This document shows positions 63,743-64,000 of a DNA stretch of 64,000 nucleotides, one piece after another. How positions within the stretch are numbered: position 1 is the stretch's first letter; the number at the start of each line of letters is the position of its first letter. Both the position numbers and the translations under genes were made by a program. The notes under the pieces were generated by a model, which had not been told where the DNA came from, ran no database searches, and worked only from the letters and a program-made list of their open reading frames with translations. This stretch comes from Rhodocyclales bacterium (GTDB lineage Bacteria; Pseudomonadota; Gammaproteobacteria; Burkholderiales; Rhodocyclaceae): positions 1-64,000 of the forward strand of contig JAQGMF010000052.1 in NCBI GenBank assembly GCA_028292505.1, read 5' to 3'.

Positions 63743-64000
63743 TTATGCAGCGGGGCGGAACAGCGTAGCCATATCGACGTCCGCTTTTTCGCTCGCGGCG
63801 AATTCGAGCAATGCCGCTTCCTGGAAGCCGAACAGCCGCGCGATGAGCAGATCGGGGAATTGTTCGCGGCCGACGTTGAGGAGATTGACCGAATCGTTGT
63901 AAAGCTCGCGACGATCGGCGATGCCGTTTTCCAGCGTGGTGATGCGCGCCTGCAACTGCATGAAGTGTTCGTTGGCGCGCAGCTCCGGGTAAGCCTCGGC
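63743..64000 (-). CDS. LemA family protein (5' end outside the window)
   Basis: Only the C-terminal ~85 residues are present; the frame continues off the right edge of the window (AEAYPELRANEHFMQLQ). ITTLENGIADRRELYNDSVN is the characteristic LemA helix. LemA proteins have one N-terminal membrane helix and a helical bundle. The function is poorly known. It is followed by the EF-hand-like membrane protein gene. Confidence 0.9.
   Translation of the reverse strand, partial: AEAYPELRANEHFMQLQARITTLENGIADRRELYNDSVNLLNVGREQFPDLLIARLFGFQEAALLEFAASEKADVDMATLFRPAA

Overview
The window is a stretch of roughly 60% GC proteobacterial chromosome, most likely from a betaproteobacterium. A Rhodocyclales or Nitrosomonadales-type facultative anaerobe is an inference from gene content (cbb3 oxidase cluster, ubiTUV, MaoC-Pta fusion, PPK2-type kinase, CcoG/FixH); there is no rRNA to confirm it. 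Genes are densely packed. Intergenic gaps are seeded with several families of short palindromic repeats, especially one of the form GTCATTCCCGCGAAAGCGGGAA.

Region 1 (1-19466) is a low-oxygen respiration island. It holds a PAS-PAS histidine kinase with a NarL/FixJ-type regulator, a cysteine-free Crp/Fnr regulator, and ubiT-ubiV-ubiU for O2-independent ubiquinone synthesis. These are followed by a hemerythrin-like protein and the cbb3 oxidase set ccoI-ccoS and ccoN-O-Q-P-G-H. Anaerobic hemN, a SafE-type membrane protein, a second hemerythrin and a nitronate-monooxygenase-like flavoprotein complete it. Perfect or one-half-step FNR/DNR-type palindromes (TTGAY-N4-RTCAA) lie before the Crp/Fnr gene, ccoI, ccoN, hemN, the flavoprotein gene and pflB, with a degenerate one before ubiU. 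The genes therefore read as one redox regulon.

Region 2 (19467-24542) is accessory DNA of visibly lower GC. Four promoterless-looking gene cassettes, all on the minus strand, are separated by three complete attC (59-be) sites plus one truncated attC. The cassettes encode a low-molecular-weight phosphatase-like protein, two lipoproteins and an unknown protein. No integrase is present, so this is a CALIN-type array. To its right are a truncated pflA pseudogene, a GSU2403-type nucleotidyltransferase, and then the intact pflA.

Region 3 (24543-43702) covers fermentation, acetyl-phosphate and energy metabolism. It carries pflA-pflB, an ackA / MaoC-Pta / FabI operon, a ThrE-type exporter, a FocA/NirC channel and a YfiR-TonB receptor pair. 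A polyphosphate:AMP phosphotransferase, a full-length three-domain Pta, a proline/arginine-rich secreted protein, an FMN reductase and a small Ala/Pro-rich protein with a good terminator follow. A possible MITE-like element with terminal inverted repeats sits at about 43777-43957.

Region 4 (44028-64000) starts with a giant cyclic beta-1,2-glucan synthase. A signalling block follows: a KaiC-like ATPase in an operon with a GGDEF-histidine-kinase fusion, an orphan CheY, tRNA-Arg(CCT) and a triple-PAS kinase. The window ends with an Uup-type ABC-F ATPase, an FAH-family hydrolase, a membrane protein with an EF-hand-like loop, and the 3' end of lemA.
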